From Oryzias latipes (taxonomy: Eukaryota > Chordata > Actinopteri > Beloniformes > Adrianichthyidae): a DNA stretch of 64,000 bases. Positions 30,401 to 42,574 of the stretch are shown piece by piece (position 1 is the first letter of the stretch; each line of letters starts with the position of its first letter). Location of the stretch: positions 6,674,949-6,738,948 of the forward strand of contig NC_019872.2 in assembly GCF_002234675.1 (NCBI RefSeq), read 5' to 3'. The notes beneath the pieces are model-generated. The model made no database searches. It was not told where the DNA came from and was given only the letters and a program-made list of their open reading frames with translations. A program made the translations under genes and the position numbers.

Positions 30401-33155
30401 GAGATGAATTTGAAGATGCAGACCAGCTGAGGATAGGAAATGATGGCATCTTCATGCTCACGTTCTTCAGTGAGTTCCCCAACTTTTTCAAAGTTACTCT
30501 CACATTCTTGTTATTTTTTCCCTCCCTAAAGTAAATGTAAAAAAAACCTATTCTCCACAAACCTTAATGCTGGGTTCTTCCTCTTTCCCAGTGGCGTTCC
30601 TGTTCAACTGGATTGGTTTCTTCTTGTCCTTCTGCCTCACCACATCAGCAGCAGGACGCTACGGGGCCATCTCAGGCTTTGGCCTCTCCCTCATTAAATG
30701 GGTCCTCATAGTCAGGGTATGAAACACAAGCACCGACATCCCCAAACCCACATGCAATCTTAGAAAAACAGGATTTTATGTAGGCAGAGACCAACCAACA
30801 GCCCCAAACAGCGCTATGGCATTTTAACAGCATGTCTGTTGTGGTTAACGTCTTGGCGCTGAATTGTTTCCTCGTAGATCTTTGATCCTGTTTTCTTTAT
30901 TTTGAAGCTGACTGGATTTATGTTAACCAGTTTTTGGGGGTTTTCTTTTGCTGCAGTACTCCACATACTTCCCTGGTTACTTTGATGGGCAGTACTGGCT
31001 GTGGTGGGTCTTCCTGGTTTTAGGTAAGTAGTTAACATCCGAATTACAGTAAATTGTTTAGGTCGGAGGAGATTGTGATGAAGTTCAGTTCTTAGAAGTT
31101 TATACACATCATTCCTGAGGTTCAAAGCCGTTTGGGGGGGAAAAAATCTTCCAAACAGCTTCATCCAAGCCACATTTTAGTTTGGTGTTGCTGTTCACTA
31201 AAGTTTCAAAACAGAATTATTTCAATTTAGCTGGTACATCCCCCCTATTGCATTGTGGGGAATATGAAACTTGACTTGTGTATAAAACTCCTCATAAGAG
31301 AATCCACATGGAGAAAACCTCAGGCATTCATCGTGTTAAGAAGTTCTGTACGGAGCCCGTGGCCTGACATGGGTAAAATAATAAATATCTCGTTCCCACA
31401 AATTAATATCTCATTCCCACGCAATCATTAATTTGTGCGAACAAAATAATTATTCACATCACAAGTCATTCATAAACACGGATGTGAGCAATAGCAGCAG
31501 ATACCTTCACACTTCTGTCTCATTACATTGCATGGAAGACACGGATGATGTTTAGAGATCAGATTTATTTATTTTAAAAAGCTCTACAAAAGCATCATAC
31601 TCGTTAGCAGTCATTTTACATCCGAAGGCTAGTAGGCTACATGCTACATATCCCATCATGCATCATAGATATCCCATAATGCATCTCGACCAATCACCGT
31701 ATCCCTGTAACTGCGCTGCATTCAAATACAGCAGGATAAATGATAGGCTACGTAGCATGTAGCTTACTAGCCTTTGGATGTTAAGTGACTGCCAAAGAGT
31801 ATATTAATAAAAGACAAGTCCTGAATATTATTATTCCTATTCATCCCTAAACTACAATATCCGCTGGCTGTCCGTCTATTCAGCCAGCCAGCTGCCTGAA
31901 TGCAGGCATGACCAGCAAAAGAGCTCCTCGGCGGGCCGGAACTCGTAGGAGCTATGTGTCCGGTATTTCATTGAGACAATAATAAATAGATCATTTTTGT
32001 TTTTATTTCTCCCCTCTTGAACGAATGTGGGTCACAGAAACACGGAGGGAGCGGCAGAAAGCGGCTTTTGCAGCAGGATGGAGTACCTATGTGAACGAAC
32101 CCAGACATGGAAACATGATTACCGATGCTTTTGTGCTTTCTAAAATACATACATTTGATCTCTAAACATCATCCTTGTCTTCCATGCAATATAATGAGAC
32201 ACACATAGACAGAAATGTGAAAGCTGATTATCCAAATATAGCTCACATCCGTGTTTATGAATGACTTAACTGACGTAAATGATTTTGAAATTTTGTTCGC
32301 ACAAATTAATTAATGCGTGGGAACAAGATATTAATTTGTGGGACCGAGATATTTATTATTTTACCCATGTCAGGTCAGGGGCTCCGTAGTTCTGCATGTG
32401 CAAACTCAAATTATTTTACCAAGCACTGACTATAATATTCACAAACTCTCCAGAGATTAAAATACATTACAGAGTCCAGTAGTTAAGATTCTATAAGGTT
32501 TTATTAAACATTAAACCCAAAACAAGCCTTAACTAAAAGTTACGCTTCGGTGTGGTGGTAAGCTCTGCTTTCTAATCCATTCACATCTTAAATATTCAAA
32601 ATCACCATAATTTGCACAACCTTTAAACATGTCAGTTTTAATGTAACTACTTTATAAAAAAAACATAACTTTGGACAAGTTTATTCTCCCTTTTCCCTGT
32701 TTTTTATTATTTCAAATGCCAAAAATGCAAATGGTAAACATGTTGTACATTTGTGGAATAATGAAATTTGAAATATTAAAAAATGTTTTGCTCCAGTTCA
32801 AATTACTAAATGTTGTCATTTTAATAGTTCTGTATTCCTGTTTGTGACTTATCAATCATTGTTTTTGTTCCTTTCAAAATAAAAAATGGTTTTAATTTTA
32901 TTCAAACATTTTGCTGGAATATAGAATTTAAATGATTGTAAATAAAGGACATGGATTCAGTTTTCTCAAGTCTTACAAGTTAAGTATTGAACTTATTGGA
33001 AGCTGTATTTAATTTTTGGAGTCTCACGTGTTCCGTTTTCTTTTTTCCCAGGCTTCTTGCTCTTTCTGCGAGGCTTTGTCAACTATGCCAGAGTTCGCAG
33101 GATGGCCGACACCCTCTCAACTCTGCCCCGCACCCGAGTCCTCTTCATCTACTGA
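27431..33155 (+). CDS. ndfip1: ndfip1: NEDD4 family-interacting protein 1
   Basis: Endosome/Golgi membrane adaptor that recruits and activates NEDD4-family HECT ubiquitin ligases through PY motifs. Coding exons: 27431-27460, 28579-28663, 28874-29004, 30382-30469, 30592-30716, 30957-31023, 33052-33155 (209 residues; human 221). PY motifs: PPPY at 27-30, PPSY at 52-55 and LPSY at 61-64, all cytoplasmic and intact. Three hydrophobic segments follow at about 105-127 ('FMLTFFMAFLFNWIGFFLSF'), 138-152 and 167-182. The tail 'LPRTRVLFIY' matches the family. The N-terminus ('MAEPSARYQQ') is shorter than in mammals; the first exon encodes only ten residues and has a clean GTATAA donor. Intron 6 (31024-33051) carries a large inverted-repeat element. 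Confidence 0.97.
27461..28578 (+). other. ndfip1 intron 1
   Basis: About 1.1 kb between the ten-residue first coding exon and exon 2. No repeat signature is recognised; T-runs occur near 28303-28312. Confidence 0.6.
29005..30381 (+). other. ndfip1 intron 3, mostly without recognised elements
   Basis: AT-rich intron. Apart from the family M fragment at 30225-30318 and a short GT run near 30170, I see nothing that can be named. Confidence 0.55.
30225..30318 (-). repeat. Family M fragment, copy 6
   Basis: Terminal piece only: 'catcatcagaaaaatgcca', 'acgtgttaaaaaacgc' and 'attggagtgggtctttaag', matching the end of copy 5. It lies just before ndfip1 exon 4. Confidence 0.7.
31343..32394. mobile_element. 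Long-TIR DNA transposon with 6-bp target duplication
   Basis: GTTCTG occurs immediately outside both ends (31343-31348 and 32389-32394). The ends 'tacggagcccgtggcctgac' and, in reverse complement, 'tacggagcccctgacctgac' start an inverted repeat of roughly 200 bases or more (also pairing 'cattgcatggaagacacgg' near 31527 with its reverse near 32180). A second inverted repeat lies inside (about 31607-31660 against 31745-31800, around 'aggctacatgctacata'). No transposase is visible. It sits in ndfip1 intron 6. The superfamily is open: a 6-bp duplication with TA-starting ends would suit IS3EU-like or Dada-like elements, which is a guess. Confidence 0.85.
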
Positions 33156-33274
33156 AGACTTTATCCCTTTTCCTTTTCCTTTTTGAAATGATCAATTAAC
33201 AAAGGGAAAGCTGATTATTGACACCCTCTTTCTAGCGTCCTTCAGATAAAACGGCATGCGTCGCCCTTTTTTGC

Positions 33275-33280
33275 AATAAA
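33275..33280 (+). promoter_or_regulatory. Candidate ndfip1 polyadenylation signal (proximal)
   Basis: AATAAA 120 bases after the stop. Mammalian NDFIP1 has a long 3' UTR, so use of further sites downstream up to about 34.5 kb is possible. Confidence 0.5.
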
Positions 33281-35750
33281 AGAATTAAAATCTGCAGAAT
33301 TCTTTAAGTAATTGTGAAATTTAGTGCTTTCAGCAACAATTAAAAGACGTTCAAATGAATGCCTTATTTATTGTGTTGTATGTTGGTTCCAGCAACATTT
33401 GCAGTTCTCTGTTTTGGCCACAAGGGTGCAGTGTTGTATGCATAAATGTTTTTGCCCTGTAGTTCGATGTAACGAAACCCAAAGGGTGTTTCTAAAGCGG
33501 GGGGCCAGTAGGGCAGGGGTTAAGGGATATGATCTACGAGTAAAATATATATGTATATTAGTGTAATGTGTTTCTGACCAGCACTGACTGGTTGCTTTGG
33601 ATTATTTCGCATGATAAAACCTTTTTTTTTCTTTTTTTCTCTCAGGTGGCTAAAAAGAAAACAGTCACAATTCTTTGGGCCAAGTTTTTGCAAAATGTGT
33701 TTTTTTTCTTCATGTGAAAACAGTTTGTACACTTGCTAATATTAGCAGTTTTTTTGTTTATTACTGTATTAAAGCAGAAAATCTTGAGAGAAATTCAGCA
33801 GGTTTTGGATTTAAGTAGATCATCTGTCACAGAATTTCTTGGTTTTGTGCAGGTAGGCAGTTTTTGTTTACCTAGTGATTGTTCAATGATTATTTTTCTT
33901 CATCCAAACTGCATTTGTGGTGTCATAATGGAATATGAATTAAAAAAAATAACTTTAATCGTCTCCTTTTCAAGATTTATGGTTTATTTCTTGTTTGAAT
34001 TGGTTAATGTAAGGAGCGGCAATGAGTTACAGGACTTGATTACATTTTCCTTAGTTACTTAGTTGCCAGTGTTTTTTTACCTTTTATCACTTTTTACTTT
34101 GGTCAGTAAGTCATCAACAGTGTGTTAATATATATATTTTTACACTTATTTTACAGATCAGCTGCACTACTTTCAGTGCAGGAAGAATACATTTTATTAT
34201 TTTCCTTTAAGGTGTCAAAATGTTTGCTATCTTTAAGCAGTCAGACATGTTTTATATGTCATTGAGTTTTTAGTTATATAGTACAATCTACTTTATACTT
34301 GAATTATCTGCATGACTATTTTTTACCTTTATGTAGGTTCTAGTGATTTTTCAGTTCACTTAAATAACCTTTGAATGTAAGAAATGTATGGGAATGTAAA
34401 TTTTAAAACCACATTTCAGTTTAGTTTCTGCCCAGGAGCTAAAGCAGAAGAATAAACTGAAGTCACTACAATTAAACACCTTTGAAATTATCTGGACCTT
34501 AACACATCACATGTAACAAAAACATGGTATTAATACACTTTTTGGAGCATTTATAATATATATCTTATAAGAGGTAAAGTACACATTTGTTGACAACAAT
34601 CCGTTGCCCAAATTGCCATGAATGTGGTTTTACAGACCTGCTACAAAGAGGCTTCTAACACATCTAAAAGTCAGTCAGGAGGTGTAACTGGGCTAAATTT
34701 AACACACAAGACATGCGTGTGCATGAGTGGAGATCTAGCGGGGTGGCTGCTAATTACACGTCAGCTGTGTTTTCCGGTGGGGCTAAATAGGAACTGAAGG
34801 TCGCCCCACCTGGAAGAAATGTCAGACCAACTGGAACGGCCTTTGGTCTCTCTGGAAACATTTAGTATGACTGTGTAACTGCTGCTCATCGTTTCTGAAG
34901 CTCATTTGCACACAGTTGAGAAGAAGCTAGACACTAAAAGTACCAATGGAAGTCAAATATATGATTTGAAAGGTTTTCTCCCCACTGATGCCCTAAAAAA
35001 AATCAGTTAAAAACGTAGGTCTCCATTTGTAACTCAGGTTTATTTTTTATTTTTTTAAAGCTTGTGCTAAAAATAGTTTTGAACTTTGGTATTTTTAAAC
35101 ATTCTCTCAATATAATCAATAAAGCACACATAGACCAGAAAATTACCACATCACTCGATGACCTTGGTTTCACAAATTCCACATTGCAGATGCTTAACTG
35201 TTGTCAGTTTCATCTGCAAACGCTCACAAAATACAAAAACAACTAATTGTGAGCTATTCACAGCCCACACAAATCTCGATTCCCTCATCTCGGAGCTGTC
35301 CACCAGCGTCCGTCTCCCTCCACTACAGCAGGGTCACTCAGTGCAGGTGTTTCTGTTCTCCAGATGTCATTCATAAAACCTTTCCTATTGGGCCAAGTTC
35401 TGTCTGTGTTGTGTCAGCAGCCCTTGATTTACACAGACGGAAGTATTTTTTTGGAGAATTGATGGGAATTGTGTGTGCTCGCCAAGTGCTTGCGATGCTT
35501 GCATGTTTAAGCCATCAAAAGATAAGAAGAAGTCTTTATGATTTACAGAGGGTGTAGGAGTGAGCCATCTTTCCCAAAACGACATGGTCTACTTTCAGGG
35601 CTTCTGTTCAGAAGGCTCCGTGCAAATAAAGAGTCAATTCTTCAGCGGAAGTGTGAGTGACAGAGGAAAGACTGGGATTGTGCACAAACAGACATGACTG
35701 TTGGTAGTTCTGTGTTTTATTTGAGCTATTATTAAAAACAAAAATCTCTC
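33281..35750. other. Downstream of ndfip1: possible distal 3' UTR and unique sequence
   Basis: No coding exon is recognised. 33600-34500 is T-rich and could be an extended ndfip1 3' UTR. 34690-34890 is GC-richer and non-repetitive-looking, containing 'tgctaattacacgtcagctg' (a homeodomain-like ATTA and a CAGCTG E-box); it is a candidate regulatory block. Confidence 0.4.
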
Positions 35751-35754
35751 TCCC

Positions 35755-36248
35755 AAAGAACCACTCCAACGAAAGTTATGGTTTTTGGTGTTTTCAACAT
35801 GTTTTAGTAGCATTTTTCTTATGATGGAGGAAATATAGAGAAAGTTATGATAAAAACTGCATTTCTGAATATTTATTTATTCAAACTGTTGTAAATTAGG
35901 AGCAGATGAAAAAATGCTGTTTGAAAAAGCTTGTTGTTGGTAAGTGCAAACCACGAACCACATGCGATGCATCCTCTTGCAGACAAATTTTTGCTGCACC
36001 ACAAAGGTAATCCGGGGTTCTGAGAGGCTATAAGCTTCCGAGAATAAATGTAAACAATGATGGGAAATGAGCGCAGGCTTACTCACCTCCAATGGTCCCA
36101 GTTTCTAACAAACTCCCACCTTTCTGCAGAAACTATGTCCCAGAAAATGACACAGGTTTTTTGATTTTGGCTAAAAACGGCACACGAATATAAATATATG
36201 AAAAAGACCACTGGGAAAACTTTTATATAGGTCAAATCTTTAAGTTAA
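35755..36248 (+). repeat. Family M dispersed element, copy 7
   Basis: Plus orientation: 'gaaccactccaacgaaag', 'atgatggaggaaatatag', 'ctgcagaaactatgtcccag', 'gaccactgggaaaac'. The layout is the same as copies 8-10. It is the longest copy in the gene-free half. Confidence 0.75.
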
Positions 36249-36440
36249 GGGTTTTTAAACTGCTCCATTTGTAGCGCTTTACTACCTTCTCTGAAGGTCC
36301 AAAGCACTTTACAGTCTCATTCACTTATGTGCACATACTGTATGTGGGGTCAAGTGTCACTGGAAGGGAGGGGTCTTGTTTGTCCTGTTTTTGATTGAGT
36401 TGCTCAAAGCATGGGAAACACTTTTTAATCAATAAAGTTG
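36249..36440 (+). repeat. SINE fragment followed by retroposon-like tail
   Basis: 'gtagcgctttactacc' and 'ccaaagcactttacagtctc' match the minus-strand SINE at 20.1 kb. Further on, 'ttttaatcaataaagttgaa' resembles a retroposon 3' tail. Both are degraded. Confidence 0.45.
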
Positions 36441-37079
36441 AATTAGATTTGATATATAGTGACAAATAAACGGCTACACATTTTACATTCAGATGTGAGA
36501 TGATGATGATGATTTGGTGTGATGATAATGACTAATAATATGATATAGCTTTGGTTAAGTGAAAGCACGATTGACTTTACTAAGGTACTGCCATACATTT
36601 CTTTTGTAATGAGTTCCTCCCAACACTGTCAGTGATACGCACATTTCCAAAACAGAATTGAAATATATGTATACCATAGAACCTGTGAATAGTATTACAA
36701 TTTACCACCATGCAAAATGATGAAATTATTCTTTTTTTTCCAAGATATAAAGTGCTGCTCCATATGTTTAATGAGTTTAAACTTGGTTTTTTGTGTGTGT
36801 AAAAAAACAAAACAATTGTAAGTTTTTCAAAATAAAAGCACATGTCATTTTAAAACTGGTTTGCATGAAACATCCTGTTGAAGGCATATAGTAAACACTG
36901 GTAACTATTAAGAACAACATTTTAAATATAACTATATTTCCATCTTTTGGAACATACTAAAACGGTCAAGAATGTTTAAAAAAAAACTTGAATATGAAAA
37001 CAAGCAAGACACTATTATAGCCCAAGTATTAAGCAGCTGAAATCCTGCACTTGCAGTAAGAATAGGAAGACAATTACAG
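36441..37079. other. AT-rich sequence without recognised features
   Basis: Includes a short GAT run near 36500. Nothing else can be named. Confidence 0.6.
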
Positions 37080-37240
37080 GGTTAATAACACCTTGACATG
37101 TGAACATAATTTCATATTTATACTGCTTTTGTATTGCTTTTATTTAGCTTTTTATTATTGTTCTTTATTCATATGATTCTTAATGCATTTTTACATAATC
37201 CTTAAATTGTGTTGCGGTCCCAAAATGATGACAATAAGGC
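37080..37240 (+). repeat. LINE 3'-end-like segment
   Basis: 'attgtgttgcggtcccaaaa' and 'tgatgacaataaggcattct' directly precede the ATTCT array. This is the usual order in the 3' ends of several fish LINEs, where the terminal short repeat seeds a microsatellite. Confidence 0.45.
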
Positions 37241-37366
37241 ATTCTATTCCATTCTATTCTATTCTATTCTATTCTATTCTATTCTATTCTATTCTATTCT
37301 ATTCTATTCTATTCTATTCTATTCTATTCTATTCTATTCTATTCTATTCTATTCCATTCTGTTCTA
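37241..37366 (+). repeat. (ATTCT)n pentanucleotide array
   Basis: About two dozen almost perfect ATTCT units, with ATTCC and GTTCT variants at the edges. It seems to have grown from a LINE-like tail. The motif is the same pentanucleotide class as the human SCA10 repeat, which only shows that such arrays can be unstable. Confidence 0.95.
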
Positions 37367-39940
37367 TCTTTAACAATCTTACTGACTCAAAACAACTAAC
37401 AAATTCTTCTTTTGATCGTTTTTTTTTCAGTTCTGCAGGAGAACTCCCATCCTTTCGGTCGGAGTCTCTTGCTGCTCGCTGTCAGTGGCAGTTTCAGATG
37501 GGAGGTTCCCAGGAAGTGGAGAGGATGTGGGAAGCATCCAAATGATATGTCCTTTTTCATCTCTTTGTGTGATTGGAGGGCTCGGAGGAGTGTTATTACT
37601 GAAGTGTGAGTCATCTTGACCCCCCCCCCCCCTCACTGCACACAATTGCACGTCCATGTACGATGCTCTAAAGTTGGGTGAAGGTGTGCTATGACGTGTC
37701 TTTGTGGGTCCTGCTGAACAGCTTGAGCTTTCTCCTGTATAGCATGCATGCCTGGGAGACTGCCAAAGCTGTGGTGAGTCATCCAGAGGCTGGCAATGCC
37801 TGTTACCATGGATCACAGTCAGCAGGTACCCTACCTCCTAACTGTGTTTTGTTTAAAAAAATGTTTTTTTATTCTTATTTTTACGTTTCTTTTCCATATC
37901 CTCTTCCTCCCCCACCACCTTCCTCTTCCTCCTTTTTCTTTTCTGACTCACAGATGACTCCCCACCACCTCCAATGACATCACAACTCCCTCCCCTCACA
38001 CTTTGTTTCGGTGAATCATACTGTACGCTCAGAACACCCCCCCCCCCCCCTCTCTTTCCACTGCATTTCCTTGTTTCATTCAGAAATTACGTCTCAAGTC
38101 TCTGACAACCGTTGGCTGGTTACTTCAGTAATCTAACCCAGTTTCCTTCAGTATCACATGTCCACTCAAGCTTATTAAACTTAGATTTACACCAAAAGAA
38201 ATCCTACATTTTTTTGCATGATGGGAGAAATTCACTAAACACCATTTAAAGGATAGACCGTTGCTACTCATTTATTAAAAAATGTTAAAGTTAAAGGTGT
38301 GAATAAATCTACTTTGCTGGTCTAAAATAAAATCTTCAGAAATCACATGTCCAAATATAGAAATAAGACTCTTTTGTTGCAGTTTTTTTGTGTTCCTTGC
38401 AACATTTTTTGCTTATTAAAGCTTAAATGAGACATTAATTTCAAACTACAATGCAATTTTTAAATTTCATGTCAATTTTGCTCCTCTCTGCATTTTCTTT
38501 ATAATCATCTGCTGACAATGGTGTAATGCAATCACACACCTCCTATCTATCTTTATTGTTGTCTTGCAATATTTATTGCGACACGAAACCTGACTCTTGT
38601 TTCTCTCGTTACCTCTCAGTACCAGATTGCTGATAAGTTTTTCTCTTCAAACGTCTCTGAATGTCAACAGACACAAATATGTGGTGTCGTGTGTTAACAT
38701 CTGAGAATGCAATGGTTTAAAGCAGTGACACAATGAGGTCAAAGGTAAGACATGTTTTAAGTCACCTTGCTTGGCTGTTTGCTTTGAGTGTTGGTCAAAG
38801 ATGATACAACAATTTATTAGTGTTGTGATGTGAAGCATTGTTTTGTCTATATGAATGAAATTATCACCTGTAACACTTCTTTAAATGCCACCTTGTGTTG
38901 TAATTCAACAAAGGAAGTTGTGCATATTTGCGCAGATTTTCTTTTCAGTGAGTAATCACTGCAAAAAATCTGGGATGTTGACAGTTTTGTCTATATTTAA
39001 CCGCACGTGCTGTAACCATGACAACAGTAAATCTTGCTGCTTGAGTTGCGGCACCACTTTCTGCGTGTCCCTGTGTCAGAATCTCAGGGTTTGTGTCTCT
39101 GAACTTTGCTGAAATGTGTTGTGCTGGAACAACAGTGTGCGTTTGCTCAGGAGTTGTGAATCTACCTGCCGTCTCTGCAGGCTCGCAGGGCCTTTTTTTT
39201 GTGAATGGAAGCTTGCTGTGCTGTGACGGGGAGGATGGATGAATGAGAGGGATGGGTGGACAAATGAATGAGAGAAACAGAGGGATGCATGTGGCGAGAG
39301 AGGAGGGAGGTGGAGGCTACGTCACGTTACGTTTCCGCAGTGCATCAAGGGAACGAGTCTGTGACTCATACCGTCAAGAGAGGGAGGGGTTAGAAGAGAG
39401 GGGCAGAGGGAGGAGGATGAAGAAACAGGAATGAAGAGGATGAGGAAGAGCGATAGGGGGGGGGGTCTGTTCTTTTCCTGTCCTACCTTTAATTTTCTTT
39501 TTTTTTTTTCTTCTCCACCCCCACCCCCCCACCAGCAAGGTAGTACAGGTGACCTATTCATCACAGAGACGCCTTCTTTTTCCCCTCTCCTCTCTCATCT
39601 GATCTCTCCTTCTGCCATCATCTCTCCATCCTCCCTCGCTCAGCTGACTGGCTGAATGCATGAATGAACAGGCTTCTCTCCTTTTATTGCACTGGGGGTA
39701 GGGGGGACACAGGAAGCTATGAGGCAGACTCGGGGGCAGAAGAGGGGGAAAGAAGGACTGATAAAGAAGGGGAAGGAGGAGGAGAGAGTTCCCATGGTGT
39801 CTGAACAGATGCATTTTGACTGCTGATCTCATCTTTTGCTTGTGAAGCTGTTGCTGCGCTCTGTTGGCCTGTGTGGACATGTGAGTGACGTATGAATGAA
39901 TCCGACTTTATTTCATCCATTAAGAAATCTTGGAGCACAA
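37367..39940. other. Gene-free stretch with C-runs and purine-rich region
   Basis: Poly-C runs occur at about 37620-37632 and 38036-38050 and a G-run near 39457. 39230-39480 and 39700-39790 are purine-rich (GAGAGGG-type). Open frames here are low-complexity and unlike protein. 'gtgactcat', an AP-1/Maf-like core, is at about 39361. Confidence 0.45.
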
Positions 39941-39944
39941 TCTC

Positions 39945-40378
39945 TACAAGACCCACTTCTATGAAAATGGCATTTTTGGTGTTTTTAACATGTTCTTAAA
40001 GCATTTTACAGATGATGGAGGACATATATGAAGAAAATTAAGATGAAAATTGCATTGCTCAGTATTTCTTTATTCAAATCACTGTGAATCCGGGGCAGAT
40101 AAAAAAAAAAATGCAGTTTAATAAAGCCTGTAGCTATGACGTAGGTGCTAAAGTTGGCAAACCACAAACTAGCAGGAGAGAGTGTAAACAAAGGGATGAT
40201 GGGAAGTCGAGGCAGGCTTACTCCCCGCCCAGTCCACCCCCAGGAGGAGGCAAAATATAAGTCCTGCCGCTGTGCAGAAATTTAGACCAATTAAGGCTAA
40301 AAACAGTCTAATCATAATCTTAAAACCACTGGGAATGCTTCTACAGTAGTTTAAAAGATGATTGGAGTGGGGCCTTTA
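39945..40378 (+). repeat. Family M dispersed element, copy 8
   Basis: Runs from 'gacccacttctatgaaaa' to 'gattggagtggggcctttaa', so both termini are present, with 'gatgatggaggacatat', 'ctgtgcagaaatttagacc' and 'aaaaccactgggaatgctt' inside. One of the best copies for building a consensus. Confidence 0.8.
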
Positions 40379-41532
40379 AATACACTATCTTTATCCAGTA
40401 TGCTTTTCTTTGGTCCAAATTCTGAAAGCTAATTTGTACTAGAAAACAAAAGAATTTTATCAAAGTTTTATTGATGGCTGAGTCCAAAAAAAGATAAGAG
40501 GCGAGGTCATTGCTCTGCACAAATGTGAAAAGGATGTACACAGATAGCAAAGGGACTGAATGTTCTCAGAAATCCACTTGAAACAACAGTTTACATGCTC
40601 AAGGCAAGAAAAACAGACCTAGAAGTGGCAGAAAAAAAGAATTTTAATAAGGAGAGATAGTAGAAATGCAAGTAAAGATGTATTTGTTACAGAAAAACTT
40701 GCATGAAAGAAGTTCATAATCCTTGGTAGTTAGGCTCTGAACTAATGACCAATCTTGCGTGATTGGGAGGAACTCAGACCGTATGAATGAACCCCAGATC
40801 CTAGACACTGATGATGGTTAGAGGTCAGGGCATTCCAAAGCATCGCTCCAGGTGGAGAACGGGTGGAGGAAGGCTGGTGAACTGTCTAGAATGGAGAATT
40901 TGAAGGCAAAAATATGACTGGCTAAGAAAGAAAGGTGGGCTATTTAGCTATTGGTTCAAAGAGAATGCCTAAATAATAATGGATATATAGTGGTGTAGCA
41001 ATCCAAAAGAAAAGTTGATTAAATGCTGAAAACTTTATGCTAGGAATAAAAAACAAAATAAAAATCAAACATGCCCAAAACCATCGAAGTTTGTTGTTCT
41101 GTGGTGGTGCAGTAACAAAAAACCTACAACTTCTTAGGTCGACAGATGCAGAACAAAGAAATGTGGCCATTTGCTTCCCCTGGAAAAGAAAACCTGCTGC
41201 ATATGAGAAGCATTGAGGGGGATTCAGTATGTAAGAAAGCTGAAATCTTGGTGCCATTTAAAAAAAAATGATGTTGCCAAGTTGTGGTAAAAAGAATTAA
41301 AGCTTGTTTTCAAAAAGATATTGAAACATCTGCTCACGCAAACAATTCAAAAAGTTTTCCTTGAAGTTTGATATTGAAAATATATTAAGTCCAACAAGTG
41401 TTGCAGTCCGTTTAAACTACTTTGTCAATTGTACAATTGTACTACAAATGTCATTAGTACAAATATGTCTATTTATTATTAAGAGTAAACATTAAGGCTT
41501 TATTACAGAACATGTGGATGTGGATATGTGGA
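40379..41532. other. Unique-looking AT-rich sequence
   Basis: A 105-codon minus-strand frame (40940-41257) has no domain that I recognise and no splice context. I see no repeat signature. Confidence 0.5.
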
Positions 41533-41561
41533 GCACAGCATGGCCTATAATTAGCTGCCTG
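41533..41561 (+). promoter_or_regulatory. TAATTA-containing 29-mer, copy A
   Basis: Matches 42546-42574 at 28 of 29 positions, in the same orientation, with a central 'cctataattagctgcctg'. The flanks differ. TAATTA is a homeodomain core. Duplicated regulatory site or shared repeat fragment are both possible. Confidence 0.45.
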
Positions 41562-41723
41562 TATCTCTCTTACTTTTACTTTTTAAAAGATTTCAAGGCA
41601 CGATTAATCATTCAAAGTTTGACATATCTCTGCATGGACATCTGTTTACTTTGTCTACTTTATTATTTTGTTTTATTGAAATACATAAATTATATTTAAA
41701 CTAAACTAAATAATAAATAAAGC

Positions 41724-41770
41724 TTCGCTGTGGCGACCCCTGATGGGAGAAGCCGAAAGTGGAAGAAGTA
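41724..41770 (+). repeat. SINE family S, 3' tail only
   Basis: 'cgctgtggcgacccctgatg' followed by 'ggagaagccgaaag' equals the tail of the full SINE at 17056-17285. It is 5'-truncated, as expected for LINE-driven retrotransposition. Confidence 0.85.
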
Positions 41771-42488
41771 AACTATGTTTTTTATTAACATAAAACAGTC
41801 TCAACGCTACAATGGCTGTTGACACAAGAACACCGTTCTGCTGTATAAATGAATATCTCAACAAAGTCCAGAAATGAGCAGATTATAAACAAATATTTTA
41901 ATTCTTTTCTGTTATTTTCCTTTTTGCAAACTCTTTGGAATTATTGTTATTGGCAGATTTTCAGCCTTTTCTGGTAGAAAAGGCAGATTATAACAAGAAA
42001 AACAGATTTTCTGACAGTTTTATGAAAAATGGATCCAACCGAAATTGAAAACCGTAACCTAATTTTTCTTCTTTCCATGTGTGTGTATCACATGTGTGTG
42101 CATATTCGTTGCCAGTCATCAGACCCCGGTTGTCTCTGCCTCCACCTTGTATGAGTCAGAGCTGCAGTACAGTGTGGGAGGGGCTGGATTCGGATACCCT
42201 GCTGGTGGCTTGTCCACACACACCCGGCGTGCACACACACACTTACAACCAACCCCTTTTATATTTTTATATTTCTTTGAAAGACGTAGCACATTCCACA
42301 ATTCTAAAAGGGTTAATGGAAAAAAACAAAAAAAAAACTCAACAGGTTTTCATGACCACAGGACCCCATAGCAATGCTAGCAGAAATGCACACAGGAGGT
42401 ATATATTTAGAAAGATCTACATGGAAACCAGCAACTGCGGTAACATATATGTCTGCACTTAATACGGATGAGCAGACATGCATACAGT

Positions 42489-42510
42489 GCACACACACAC
42501 ACACACACAA
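42489..42510. repeat. (AC)n microsatellite
   Basis: Eleven AC units in 'tgcacacacacacacaca'-type sequence. Confidence 0.9.
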
Positions 42511-42545
42511 GCAGAGTGCTGTTACATCCGGCTTTGTGCTCCACA

Positions 42546-42574
42546 GCACAGCGTGGCCTATAATTAGCTGCCTG
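42546..42574 (+). promoter_or_regulatory. TAATTA-containing 29-mer, copy B
   Basis: Second copy of the 29-mer at 41533, differing at one position and 1,013 bases downstream. An AC microsatellite lies just upstream at 42489-42510. Confidence 0.45.

Noticed and set aside
37241..37366. Possible CRISPR-like array
   Set aside because: It is a pure pentanucleotide microsatellite with no spacers, in a vertebrate genome.
37678..37977. 99-codon frame with a hydrophobic start
   Set aside because: It ends in low-complexity proline and serine runs from a pyrimidine tract; no sign of a real protein.
40940..41257. 105-codon minus-strand frame
   Set aside because: No domain, no splice support and no family that I recognise.
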